From: Burkholderiales bacterium
GTDB taxonomy: Bacteria > Pseudomonadota > Gammaproteobacteria > Burkholderiales > Nitrosomonadaceae
Reading direction: 5' to 3'
Length of the DNA stretch: 64,000 bases
Assembly (NCBI GenBank): GCA_024235735.1
Contig: JACKLU010000004.1
Coordinates: 124,001-188,000 of the forward strand
In this document: piece by piece, positions 8,939 to 18,152 of the stretch
Position numbering within the stretch: position 1 is the stretch's first letter
Layout: each line of letters begins with the position of its first letter
Position numbers and translations under genes: made by a program
Notes under the pieces: model-generated
The model's database searches: none
What the model saw: the letters and a program-made list of their open reading frames with translations, nothing else
What the model was told of the DNA's origin: nothing

Positions 8939-9829
8939 CTACTGCCCTGCCAGTGCCGCAATGCGTTTTCCGGCCTCCAGTGAACCGGTTCGGAACGCTC
9001 CAATCATTGCATTGACAGCATGTGTGATAAACCAATCACCTTCCGTGGTTTCATAGAACCGGATGTATTCGCTTAATTCCGGATCAGTAAGCTCACGATA
9101 TGAATACGCCATCATGATAATCACATTTTGATAAGTGTTATCACTCATATCAGTTTCTTGTGCAGCAATGGGCGCATCCAGTATTTGCGTTGCTTCATTA
9201 CCCTCGCTTTGCATCCTGCCCGTCAGTAAGGCGCGTTTGGTGCCTAACGCGATTTCGGTTACAAGTTCGGTGGTTCGCGTGACGGCTTCCAGATCCTGCA
9301 ATAATCTTAAACGATTTGCCGGCAAGGGTGTTCTGATGATGTCTTCGATAAAGGTTTCGAAAGTTACGAGATTGAAGTCACGATTTTCCATTTCAGTGAC
9401 TCTTTGCATCAGCGGTGAATTGAACGCCTGAATCAGGGTTTTCAATCGATCGCGATCCGGGTTCTGTTTAAATGTGCTGCGCAGTTGTTGATAAAAAAAT
9501 TCCGGGCGGTAGGTATCCAGGACGATTTTTTCAATTTTCTCGGCGATGACCGGATCGTCAGGTTTCTGAGGAGACTGATGAATATTTTCCAGCATTTTAT
9601 CGCCGATCTGATCAATCTGTTTCTGCAAACCGGAAAGTATGATTATCTTGTCAATCAATGCATCGGGCGATGTATCAGGCAGAACAAACGGATTAGGATC
9701 AATGGCTGCTTCAGCTGTGGATAGGAAAGACAACTGCGGCTCGCGAACCGGATTCTGCCAGACAAACCAAGCGGTGCATAGCAGCATGATCCCGCTGAAT
9801 TTCAGAATGATTCTTTTATGAAGTTTCAT
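8939..9829 (-). CDS. Exported DUF2059-like protein
   Basis: A 296-residue protein with a basic N-terminus and one hydrophobic segment (about residues 7-24), read as a signal peptide or membrane anchor; the sequence LSTAEAAI near 36-43 could be a cleavage region. The rest is alpha-helical and periplasmic by inference. The C-terminal segment LTDPELSEYIRFYETTEGDWF (shown here in part) resembles the DUF2059 pattern, in which a Glu-Leu pair precedes an FY-containing helix. Function unknown. It stands alone on the minus strand, downstream end close to the IS remnant. Confidence 0.7.
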   Translation of the reverse strand: MKLHKRIILKFSGIMLLCTAWFVWQNPVREPQLSFLSTAEAAIDPNPFVLPDTSPDALIDKIIILSGLQKQIDQIGDKMLENIHQSPQKPDDPVIAEKIEKIVLDTYRPEFFYQQLRSTFKQNPDRDRLKTLIQAFNSPLMQRVTEMENRDFNLVTFETFIEDIIRTPLPANRLRLLQDLEAVTRTTELVTEIALGTKRALLTGRMQSEGNEATQILDAPIAAQETDMSDNTYQNVIIMMAYSYRELTDPELSEYIRFYETTEGDWFITHAVNAMIGAFRTGSLEAGKRIAALAGQ

Positions 9830-10040
9830 GCATGATTCCTCGTCAGAAGATGTGATATCTGGGTATTGGCTACGTCAATTTTTTAGATCAGTTGCGCCAT
9901 ACAGGGCAGTCCGTTGAAAATAACTGCACTGAATACTTTTGAGCTAACGGCTGACGAACGTCAAGCTGTAGTTTTTATAGAGCGGAAGGCAAGCTTGATG
10001 ATAAATAGAAATATCCAGAAATCCATTTCTTCAAATGACG

Positions 10041-10565
10041 CTAATGCTGGACTGGAAAGATAAGGGCGTCCGTTTCAAAACCGAGTTCTCTCGATTTCTG
10101 GACAAATCGTTCTTTTACTGATGGACTGACAATCGGTTCTCTTGATAGAAACCATAAAAACGATTTGTTGTAGCCCGTAACATAGGCATATCGATAATCA
10201 TCCTTATCCAGGTCGAAAATGATGTAAGAACTATAAAATGGGCCGAAAAAAGAAACCTTCAGATGCCCGGTATTGCGTTTCCCGACAAAATAAGCTTTTC
10301 CCGAGGCTTCTCTCCACTTGTTTTCCGTATTGGAAAAACCACGATTGGTAACCTCGATGCCGCCATCACTGCGCAAATGATATTCAGCCGTCACATGACT
10401 TAATCCGCGTTCAAAGGCGTGGTCCAGCCTGGCGATTTCATACCATTTTCCAAGATATCTGTTTTCATCGAAGCCCGTAACCGGATTGATGTTCTCCGGA
10501 ATGCTTGTGCAACCGATTAAAACTGTATAGAAAATAAGCAGTAACAACAAACGTGTGATCATCAT
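10041..10565 (-). CDS. blc: Outer-membrane lipocalin, Blc-like
   Basis: Bacterial lipocalins are small lipoproteins that bind fatty acids or lysophospholipids at the outer membrane. The signal peptide MMITRLLLLL ends in the lipobox LIGC. The lipocalin signature is seen as NRYLGKWYEIARLDHAFERG, followed by YSSYIIFDLDKDDYRYAYV and FLWFLSREP, both typical of the Blc group. Length about 175 residues is usual. A GTG at 10583 in frame would add six residues including acidic ones before the signal peptide, so the ATG at 10565 is preferred. Confidence 0.9.
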   Translation of the reverse strand: MMITRLLLLLIFYTVLIGCTSIPENINPVTGFDENRYLGKWYEIARLDHAFERGLSHVTAEYHLRSDGGIEVTNRGFSNTENKWREASGKAYFVGKRNTGHLKVSFFGPFYSSYIIFDLDKDDYRYAYVTGYNKSFLWFLSREPIVSPSVKERFVQKSRELGFETDALIFPVQH

Positions 10566-10745
10566 TTTCAGGTCTTCAAGCACTTAGACTTCCGGATAAA
10601 ATCTCTGCGGCAAATAGCAATAGTATCGAAAAAAACGTCTTATTCTTTCTTATTTGTTAGCCGGTTTTCGCGTATATTGCTTATTTAAGCGCAAATTCGT
10701 TATGGTTCGGCGAATTTCTGATGAATATTACGCAACGATTAACTG

Positions 10746-12392
10746 ATGATCTTAGCCTGTTTCTATACCCTTCGGAGAAATTTTTGCATTCCTGGTTTTG
10801 TACTGCTGCTGACACTATCGACCTGTGTATTTTCATACGAAGCGGAAACACTGCATGCAGAGTTCGAGACACAATTAAACAGGATTCTGGCTGAAGGCGG
10901 GTTAGAAGTAAATGAAACTATCGCGTTGCGCGCGTTTTATGATCGACGTGGTTATCAACCCGTTTGGATAATATCCGGGCAGCCCGCACCCCATTTCAAT
11001 ACGGCTATGGCGTTTATGGCGAGCGCGGAGGATCATGGTCTGGAGCGTGGTCACTATCAGTTGGATCAATTAGTACAGTTATTTGCAGAATTGACGCCCG
11101 AGAATCAATTCATATTGGAGCTGCGAACAACCCGGTCACTGATGAAATTCATGCGTGACCTGTATCGCGGCCGTTTTGATGCCAGAGAAGTCGATCCTGA
11201 CTGGCACATACCTCAGCCAGACTTTGATGCGATTCAATTTTTACTGAAAAGCCTCAATTCCGGCGATTTTCAGCACTCACTTGAAAGTTTGGTATCGTCC
11301 AATCCAAATTATCAGCACCTTAAACATGCGCTGGCTAAATTCCAGGATCTGGTCGCACGCCAGGTGGTGTGGACACAGCTGCCCAATGGATTATTGCTGA
11401 GACCAGGCAATTCGCATGCTGCCGTTCCATTGGTAAGAGAGCGCATTGTCCAGGCCTATGAAACGCACGGTTTGCCCGAATATAATCTTGTTTCCGGGCC
11501 AGATGGCGGGCAAAACGATTACTACGATAACGCGCTGGAAAGCGCAGTCAGGGCCTTTCAGCGACAACATGGACTCAACGCGGATGGCGTTATCGGTCCG
11601 AACACGGTTGAAGCCATGAACAGGACACCGGCGGAAAAGTTGCAGCAACTTCGTGTCAATCTGGAGCGTTTGCGCTGGATGCCCAGAGATTTGGGTAAAC
11701 GTTATCTGCTTGTGAATATAGCCGGATTCCAGTTGACGGCCATAGAAAATGGTGAGTATATGTTTGATATGCGCATTATTGTCGGACGAGAATACCGCTC
11801 CACACCGAGTTTTCACAGTCGCATTACGCACATGATCCTCAATCCTTACTGGAATGTGCCGGCCAGCATCGCACGCAAGGACCTGCTGCCCAAACAACAG
11901 GCAAACCCGGCTTATTTCACTTCGCAAAATATTCGAGTCTATGAGGATTATACTTTTCGTACAAGTCCTATCGATCCTGAAACAATAGACTGGAATGCAA
12001 TCAAAGCCGGGTTTCCATACGCTTTGCGTCAGGAACCGGGCAGGCAGAATGCGCTGGGAACAATAAAATTCATGCTGCCCAATGATTACAGCATCTATTT
12101 GCATGATACACCCGCAAAATCTTTATTTAACAGAGACATTAGAACATTCAGTTCAGGATGTATCCGCCTGGAGGCGCCGTTGCAGCTTGCGAACTTTGCC
12201 TTGGGTGGACGAGTATCGCCAGAAGAATTAAAAGCACAGATTGATTCAGGTAAAACCAGACAGATTAATTTACCCGAGCCGTTGCCTGTTTATATTGTTT
12301 ATCTGACAACATGGATAGACAGTGACCAAAATATTCATTACTCGCTGGATACTTATGGTAGGGATGAGCGTGTTTTAGATCGGGCGCGTTAA
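10746..12392 (+). CDS. ldtD: L,D-transpeptidase of the LdtD (YcbB) type
   Basis: This family makes 3-3 (mDap-mDap) crosslinks in peptidoglycan in the periplasm. The 548 residues hold an N-terminal hydrophobic signal segment (about 13-30), a scaffold region, a peptidoglycan-binding domain containing AVRAFQRQHGLNADGVIG (about 260-280), and the catalytic YkuD domain with HDTPAKSLF and FSSGCIRLEAP, in which Cys472 is the nucleophile. It is followed after 73 bases by a MepK-like endopeptidase, the same pair found as ycbB-ycbK in E. coli. Confidence 0.93.
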   Translation: MILACFYTLRRNFCIPGFVLLLTLSTCVFSYEAETLHAEFETQLNRILAEGGLEVNETIALRAFYDRRGYQPVWIISGQPAPHFNTAMAFMASAEDHGLERGHYQLDQLVQLFAELTPENQFILELRTTRSLMKFMRDLYRGRFDAREVDPDWHIPQPDFDAIQFLLKSLNSGDFQHSLESLVSSNPNYQHLKHALAKFQDLVARQVVWTQLPNGLLLRPGNSHAAVPLVRERIVQAYETHGLPEYNLVSGPDGGQNDYYDNALESAVRAFQRQHGLNADGVIGPNTVEAMNRTPAEKLQQLRVNLERLRWMPRDLGKRYLLVNIAGFQLTAIENGEYMFDMRIIVGREYRSTPSFHSRITHMILNPYWNVPASIARKDLLPKQQANPAYFTSQNIRVYEDYTFRTSPIDPETIDWNAIKAGFPYALRQEPGRQNALGTIKFMLPNDYSIYLHDTPAKSLFNRDIRTFSSGCIRLEAPLQLANFALGGRVSPEELKAQIDSGKTRQINLPEPLPVYIVYLTTWIDSDQNIHYSLDTYGRDERVLDRAR

Positions 12393-12465
12393 AAATTTCA
12401 CCATGTTTGTTGTTCCTAAAGAAAAATCATGATACGGTGCAGGCACTAAGAAAGGAGGGTTCTGA

Positions 12466-13065
12466 ATGGCATTACATTTTCTTACACAAGATCAATCTGC
12501 TTTATCCAAAATGAATACGCTGCCTGATCTTAAGCGACGGAATATGTTGAAAGCCGGCGCTGGCGCCTGCGCATTGTTCGCATTTTCCGGGGCGCATGCC
12601 GGTATGCTGCATGTGCACGAAAGAAAGTTGTCTTTTTTAAATCTGCACACGAATGAACGTACTCAAGCGACATACTGGGCTGAGGGCGATTATCAGTCCG
12701 ACGGACTCCAGGCGATTGAGAAGGTTTTGCGTGATCACCGTACCGGTGAAATTTATCCAATTGATTATAATCTGCTCGACCTGCTTCAGTTACTGCAATA
12801 TAAGATGGGTTCCCAACGGGAGTTTCATGTCATTTCAGGTTATCGCTCACCCAAAACCAATGAGCAATTGAATGCTAAGAGCAGTGGTGTCGCCAAACGC
12901 AGTCTGCACATGCTGGGTAAGGCGATTGATATTCGCCTGCCCGGTCATGCACTGACCGATTTGCGTGATGCTGCGCTTTCGCTTCAGGCCGGCGGTGTCG
13001 GCTATTATCCAAGTTCGAATTTCATTCACATTGATACAGGACACTTCAGGCAGTGGCATGGCTGA
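12466..13065 (+). CDS. mepK: MepK-like murein endopeptidase (DUF882, peptidase M15 fold), Tat-exported
   Basis: MepK-type enzymes cut peptide crosslinks in peptidoglycan, with preference for 3-3 links in E. coli. The N-terminal region carries a twin-arginine motif, KRRNMLKAG (about 23-31), and a hydrophobic segment ending AHAG, so export by Tat is likely. Zinc-site features are SGYRSPKTN, SLHMLGKAIDIRL (His and Asp ligands) and HIDTGHFRQW. Start ATG at 12466 follows a strong ribosome site, AAAGGAGGG. Its place next to an L,D-transpeptidase suggests the two balance 3-3 crosslinking. Confidence 0.9.
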   Translation: MALHFLTQDQSALSKMNTLPDLKRRNMLKAGAGACALFAFSGAHAGMLHVHERKLSFLNLHTNERTQATYWAEGDYQSDGLQAIEKVLRDHRTGEIYPIDYNLLDLLQLLQYKMGSQREFHVISGYRSPKTNEQLNAKSSGVAKRSLHMLGKAIDIRLPGHALTDLRDAALSLQAGGVGYYPSSNFIHIDTGHFRQWHG

Positions 13066-13090
13066 TTCAGGCCATAGAACCGACTGGAAT

Positions 13091-15307
13091 TCAAAACTCG
13101 ATCGGGTCTACATCCAATATCCAGTGTATCTTTGACGACGGCAGTGCACTGAGTTGCCGGTACCAGTTTGTCAGGAAAAACTGAAGATCGTGACGTGAGC
13201 CCGATTGTATTAACAGATGCGCTCGTTCCATGCCTTTCAGACGCGCCATGGTGGCAGACACGGGATCAAAAATTTCGACATTTTTATGCTTCAGGTCATT
13301 GGCTACAGAACGCGCCAATTTATGCGCAACGTGCAGAAAATCAGTGACCGTGTTAATACGGTTTGCTTCCGCGCGTAAAAGCGCCTGAAAAGCGTAAGGC
13401 GGGAAACCGGCAACCTTTCTTTCCGCAAGAATGTTTCGCGCCAGTGCATCATAGTTATGCCGCTGCAAGGCCTGATAGAGGGGATGATCGGGATATTCAG
13501 TCTGAATCAGTACACGGCCGGCGATTTCAGCCCGGCCTGCGCGACCGGAAACTTGCATCAGTTGCGCAAAAAGGCGCTCTCCAGCCCTGAAATCTGTGCT
13601 GAACAGTGAAAGATCCGAATCCAGAATACCGACCAGTGCAAGATTCGGGAAGTCATGCCCTTTTGCAAGTAACTGTGTGCCGATCAGAATATCAACCTCG
13701 CGGCGATGAATGGCTTGCAGTGTTTGCTGCCAGGCATTTTTGCGGCTGATGCTGTCACGATCAATGCGAAGAATTCGTGCTGCTGGAAACAATTCGGATA
13801 AAGTTTCTTCAACGCGCTGTGTTCCGCGGCCAAAAGGTTTAATGTCCGGATCGCCGCACTGCGGACATGCATAGGGAAAACCTTCACTGTGGCCACAGTG
13901 ATGGCAGGATAGTTTTTTATCCTGGAGATGTACGACAAGACGACTGGAACAACGTCGGCAGGTTGCCGTCCACCCACAGGAGCGGCATAACAAAACCGGT
14001 GCATAGCCACGCCGATTGATAAAAATGAGCGATTGTTGACGTTGCGACAGACAGTCTTTGACCGCATGAATCAGTTGTCCTGTCAAACCGGTTTTGGGTT
14101 TCCCTGAACGTATATCAATGCAGTCGATCTGTGGCAGGGCTGCATTCTTTACCGCACGATGATTCAGGCGCAAATGGTGATAACGCCCGGTCAGCGCCTT
14201 ATGATAACTTTCTAGTGAAGGTGTTGCTGATCCAAGTACAACGGGTATTTGTACTTGCTTTGCACGGAAAACAGCCAGATCTCTGGCTGAATAACGTAAA
14301 CCATCTTGCTGCTTGAACGAACTGTCATGCTCTTCATCGACGATGACAAGTCCCAGATCCGGCAGAGGGGTAAATACAGCCAGCCGCGTGCCCAGAATAA
14401 CGCGGGCGATGCCTTGTTGCGCCTGTAGCCAGCCACGCAGGCGTTCGGTATCGTTCAATCCGCTGTGTAAACTGACTATTGCAGTTTTTGTAAAACGAGC
14501 GCGAAATACAGCTTCCAGTTGCGGTGTCAGATTGATTTCCGGAATCAGAATGAGTGTCTGTTTATTTTCTGACAATGCTTTTTCAATCAAGCGCAGATAA
14601 ACTTCGGTCTTGCCGCTGCCCGTTACGCCGTGTAAAAGCCAGGTATTGAACTGATTAAATTGCGTGACGACTGAGTTTACCGCGACTGATTGTTCCAGCG
14701 TCAACTCGGGTAATGGTATTTTTCTTGCTGAATCATTCGTATCGGGCAAGATTTCATACTGTTTTTCTTCTACCCATCCTTCTGCTGTCCATTGCTTTAG
14801 AAGCTTTGTTGCACGCACCGAAATTTTCCGGGCCTGTTGAGCGTCAAGTTGTGTATTTCCAGATAAAGCCTCAAGCAGCTTATGCATGACTGTATTGCGC
14901 ACCGGAATCGACGATCTGTCGATTTGCCGGCCAGATTCCGTCAGCGTATAAATCACATCCTGTATTCCAGATTTAGGGACTACCGGTTTAATACGGCGTA
15001 GTTTTACGGGCAAACTATTGATTACAACCATGCCCAGCGGATGATGATAGTACTTGCTGCAAAAAGAGAGCAGTGCCATGAGTTCTGCGGGTAACGGCTG
15101 AATGTCGCGGAAAACAGCGGTAGCCGATTTCAATTTGTCGGCAGGTATTGCAGTTTCCGTGCGAACATCCCAAATCACTCCGATCAGCTTTCTCGCGCCA
15201 AATGGCACGCAAACGCGCAGACCGATATCCGATGGGCTTGCTTCCGCTGATTTGTAGTCAAATAACGTGTCGATCGGAACATTGAGTGCGACACGCAAAA
15301 TAGGCAT
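13091..15307 (-). CDS. priA: Primosomal protein N', replication restart helicase
   Basis: PriA recognises stalled forks and D-loops and reloads the replicative helicase. The 738 residues include the N-terminal DNA-binding region, Walker A as GVTGSGKTEVY (227-237), the DEAH-type Walker B as DEEHD (324-328), and a zinc-binding cluster of Cys pairs (LCRSCGW, CRRCSS, LSCHHCGH, YACPQCGD; about 450-500) that lies within the helicase core in this family. Helicase motifs continue as GTQLLAKGHDF and QVSGRAGRAE. It converges with the mepK gene, with 25 bases between stops. Confidence 0.96.
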   Translation of the reverse strand: MPILRVALNVPIDTLFDYKSAEASPSDIGLRVCVPFGARKLIGVIWDVRTETAIPADKLKSATAVFRDIQPLPAELMALLSFCSKYYHHPLGMVVINSLPVKLRRIKPVVPKSGIQDVIYTLTESGRQIDRSSIPVRNTVMHKLLEALSGNTQLDAQQARKISVRATKLLKQWTAEGWVEEKQYEILPDTNDSARKIPLPELTLEQSVAVNSVVTQFNQFNTWLLHGVTGSGKTEVYLRLIEKALSENKQTLILIPEINLTPQLEAVFRARFTKTAIVSLHSGLNDTERLRGWLQAQQGIARVILGTRLAVFTPLPDLGLVIVDEEHDSSFKQQDGLRYSARDLAVFRAKQVQIPVVLGSATPSLESYHKALTGRYHHLRLNHRAVKNAALPQIDCIDIRSGKPKTGLTGQLIHAVKDCLSQRQQSLIFINRRGYAPVLLCRSCGWTATCRRCSSRLVVHLQDKKLSCHHCGHSEGFPYACPQCGDPDIKPFGRGTQRVEETLSELFPAARILRIDRDSISRKNAWQQTLQAIHRREVDILIGTQLLAKGHDFPNLALVGILDSDLSLFSTDFRAGERLFAQLMQVSGRAGRAEIAGRVLIQTEYPDHPLYQALQRHNYDALARNILAERKVAGFPPYAFQALLRAEANRINTVTDFLHVAHKLARSVANDLKHKNVEIFDPVSATMARLKGMERAHLLIQSGSRHDLQFFLTNWYRQLSALPSSKIHWILDVDPIEF

Positions 15308-15497
15308 ATCCGGGTTGTTTTAAAATTGAAACATTACAGGTGGGCGGGCGAAGCGGGAAGAAAGCGTTTTATTAGACGATAATCACGCACGATTGCGCTT
15401 TCGCTCGGCAGAAACCGGGCTGCCGGTTCCCAAAAAACCAGAAAAGTATGGTTTTGAGTGGAACCAGCAATTTCTGCGTATTCAGTTACTGATCGGT

Positions 15498-16916
15498 TTA
15501 GCCGGAAACGCGATAAACCGTTACAGGTTCCTCGCCCTGCTTTTCGAGTCTGGCGGTACTGCCATCCGGATTGATGGTGAAACTATGCGCGCCATCGCTT
15601 CCTGAGAATCCGATGCAGCCATCGGTATTATAGGTGAAGCTGGATATTCTTAATTGATTGCTGCCTTTGTTGTAGTCATATGCGGCAAATTCCACACCGG
15701 GTTTGGCGCATCTCGCCTGATTTTCTCTTGTGGCTTCGCCGATCGGATCAATGAGCAGTATGCGATTATTCGGGAAGAATACCAGTGTTTTGGTTTTGAT
15801 CGCATCAGCGTCATAAGCCCAGGCGCCAACGATACCGGTGGGATCGTTATCTATTCTGGTGAAGCGGGTTTCCTTGATTTCTTTCTCGACAACTTCATTT
15901 TCATCGCTCAGTTCAATCGGTTTGGCGATATGGAACATTTCGCCAAAAACACTTTTCTGTGCTCTTTCCCGCTGGACTGTAACAATATCTGAATTGATCA
16001 TGTCAAGACCATCGGTGCGGATGCGCCGGGTTGGGCCCGGATCGGATAAACCCGCTTTTAGATTGGTGTCTATGGTTGTTTCACCCACAATTTTGAAGCC
16101 ACGAGTATCAAATTCAGTTGCTTTTGCGACACCATGTTCAACACCTGCCTGAATGATAGTACGTCCGCCACAAACGCGATTTTCATCACAGGAATCATCA
16201 GGCGTGGCTTGGCCCTGTAAGTATTCGCCACTGTCGTCGTCGGCTACGCGAAGAACATACGCAGTACTGTCATTGTAGTTGACCCACAGTTGTGTGCTGA
16301 GTGTTGTTACGCCGGAAATCATGAAATGCGTGCGTGCTTCATCGACAGTTTTGATTGCATGTTCGATACCGGCTGCATCCAGTGTGTTTTGCAATTCCGG
16401 AGAACTTGCAAATGCTTCAGGTTCGCTGTTGAGTTTGATTGCATTATTGACTGCTGCCGCAGCGGCTTCGGTAATGGTAATGCCGTTTGATGCATCACCG
16501 TCAGCATCGAGTGATTGCAATAAAACAAGCAGATTCAGTAATTTTTTCTCATCATTTTCGGCCAGATCCATCGGTGTCACAACGGGGGCGGCTTTAACTT
16601 TCCCGAGCGCCAAGCCGCCGAGTTTGAATTCAACCGTGTCGCCATAATTAAATTCAAAATGTCCTTTTTCATTCGTGACGCCTTTTTTACCGGATGAAGC
16701 GCTATATGAAACGCCGGATACCGGGCTGTTCATTAAGACGCCGGTTCCTGCGCCTGTTGGTATGGTGTGTGTGCGCGCAACGGATGCGGATTCATTACCA
16801 CTCCCGCCTCCACTGTTGATAGTGCCATCATCACACGCAATCAAACCGCCCGCGATGGCTGCGGAAACCATGCAGGTGCGTAGATTTATTCTGATCTTTT
16901 GATTTGGTTTCATCAA
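15498..16916 (-). CDS. Large lipoprotein with an adhesin-like N-terminal module
   Basis: A 472-residue predicted lipoprotein: the N-terminus has the lipobox IAGGLIAC with Cys at 28, followed by a Gly/Ser-rich linker. Residues about 58-125 (GVLMNSPVSGVSYSASSG, then KGHFEFNYGDTVEFKLGG and VTPMDLAEND) resemble the module that opens many large proteobacterial surface lipoproteins. The remainder has no motif I can name; it ends in a region rich in beta structure with paired cysteines (DSCDENRVC, QARCAKPG, NTDGCIG). Location by inference is the outer membrane. Function unknown. Confidence 0.65.
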   Translation of the reverse strand: MMKPNQKIRINLRTCMVSAAIAGGLIACDDGTINSGGGSGNESASVARTHTIPTGAGTGVLMNSPVSGVSYSASSGKKGVTNEKGHFEFNYGDTVEFKLGGLALGKVKAAPVVTPMDLAENDEKKLLNLLVLLQSLDADGDASNGITITEAAAAAVNNAIKLNSEPEAFASSPELQNTLDAAGIEHAIKTVDEARTHFMISGVTTLSTQLWVNYNDSTAYVLRVADDDSGEYLQGQATPDDSCDENRVCGGRTIIQAGVEHGVAKATEFDTRGFKIVGETTIDTNLKAGLSDPGPTRRIRTDGLDMINSDIVTVQRERAQKSVFGEMFHIAKPIELSDENEVVEKEIKETRFTRIDNDPTGIVGAWAYDADAIKTKTLVFFPNNRILLIDPIGEATRENQARCAKPGVEFAAYDYNKGSNQLRISSFTYNTDGCIGFSGSDGAHSFTINPDGSTARLEKQGEEPVTVYRVSG

Positions 16917-17291
16917 GAATACTCTCTTTTATAGTTAATTAGTCAATCAATTGGTTGTTCTATTATCGTGCAAATATAAAAATTTTAGTGATTTTAGCCG
17001 ACAGATGGGTTAATGAAATTTAAATTTAATGGCTAGTTTTTAACTACACGGTTAAACCAGTCAAGTTTGCCTTGCTTTATTTTATTGTTGTAATTCTGGA
17101 AATTAATTTTAACCTGAAGATTTATAGCATATATATTATTCTCGGAACAAATTTGACTATGATTCTAGCACTAATGTATATTCAATTCCCCGATAGTTAA
17201 ATTTCCTCGATAACCTTTCAGAAACGCATGCCTTTATTTTTTCAGCAGCAGATAAAGCCGATTCCAGTGTAGTCAATTTTTCATGACTTAA
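16917..17291. other. AT-rich intergenic region between divergent genes
   Basis: About 375 bases separate the divergent large lipoprotein and the hydrolase pair. No ORF, RNA gene or repeat is evident. It is richer in A and T than its flanks and must hold both promoters; the best candidate for the rightward one is listed separately. Confidence 0.6.
17153..17182 (+). promoter_or_regulatory. Candidate sigma-70 promoter for the exosortase-associated hydrolases
   Basis: TTGACT at 17153-17158 and TATATT at 17177-17182 are separated by 18 bases, about 110 bases upstream of the first hydrolase. The match is good but the region is AT-rich, so chance resemblance is possible. Confidence 0.45.
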
Positions 17292-18137
17292 ATGCTACAG
17301 TCGACGCCCCCCTCTCCTGATCGTAAAGCGGAGCCTTTTTATCTTGATGGTCCGCATGGAAAATTGTTTGCGATTTATCATCCGCCGCAAAACAATATCC
17401 AGGTAAAGGGCTGTTTTCTGTATATCCAGCCACTGGCTGAGGAAATGAATCGGTGTCGGCAAATGGTTGCAATTCAGGCGCGCGAGTTCTCAAAACTGGG
17501 CTATGGTTGCCTGTTGCTCGATCTTTACGGTACAGGAGACAGTGAAGGTGAATATCAGGATGGTAACTGGGATATTTATCTGGCTGATTTAAATGCAGGA
17601 CTTCGATGGATCTCGGCGCAAGGTTATGATCATACCAGGTTGTGGGCGCTCAGGCACGGCGCGTTACTTGCGCTTGATCTGGCGCGTGCAGTGCCGGCGC
17701 TGCACAAAGTTTTGCTCTGGCAGCCTGTCTTGAACGGAAAAGCGGCTGTTACTCAAATATTGAGAATCGCTCTTGCCGGGGCTCTGTCGGAACAGGATAA
17801 AATCAGCATGTCTCAACTCAGAAGCCGAATTCAGGAAGATGCGGTTGTTGAACTATCCGGATACGAAACGTCAGCTTCGTTACTCTCTGTTCTGGAAACA
17901 AAACATATTTCCAATTACTATAAATTGACGGATCTTGAAGTCCAATGGTTTGACGTTCTAGCTTCTCTGGAGCAGAACCGCAGCAAAGAGAGTATTCAGG
18001 TTGAGAAGAACTGGAACGAAGCAGGTGTGCAGATTCACTATGAAGCAGTTATCGGACCAGCTTTCTGGCAGGTCTGGGAACGTGTTGTTGCTGATCGTCT
18101 TATCGAGCGCACCAGCGCATGGGCGCAAAAAACTTAA
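17292..18137 (+). CDS. Hydrolase 2, exosortase A system-associated
   Basis: An alpha/beta-hydrolase-like protein of 281 residues that resembles the second of two hydrolases which travel with exosortase A loci in exopolysaccharide-producing Proteobacteria. Landmarks are DLYGTGDSEGEY (about 78-89) and LWALRHGALLALDLA (about 117-131). At the nucleophile elbow the residue is Arg (LRHG) instead of Ser, which from memory is usual in this subfamily and makes ordinary hydrolase activity doubtful. It sits 15 bases upstream of hydrolase 1, forming a two-gene unit. No exosortase or acyl-carrier gene lies next to it. Confidence 0.78.
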   Translation: MLQSTPPSPDRKAEPFYLDGPHGKLFAIYHPPQNNIQVKGCFLYIQPLAEEMNRCRQMVAIQAREFSKLGYGCLLLDLYGTGDSEGEYQDGNWDIYLADLNAGLRWISAQGYDHTRLWALRHGALLALDLARAVPALHKVLLWQPVLNGKAAVTQILRIALAGALSEQDKISMSQLRSRIQEDAVVELSGYETSASLLSVLETKHISNYYKLTDLEVQWFDVLASLEQNRSKESIQVEKNWNEAGVQIHYEAVIGPAFWQVWERVVADRLIERTSAWAQKT

Positions 18138-18152
18138 TAGAGACAAAATGAA

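Noticed and set aside
10681..10872. Small minus-strand ORF before the L,D-transpeptidase
   Set aside because: It overlaps the start and signal peptide of the real gene and has no family features.
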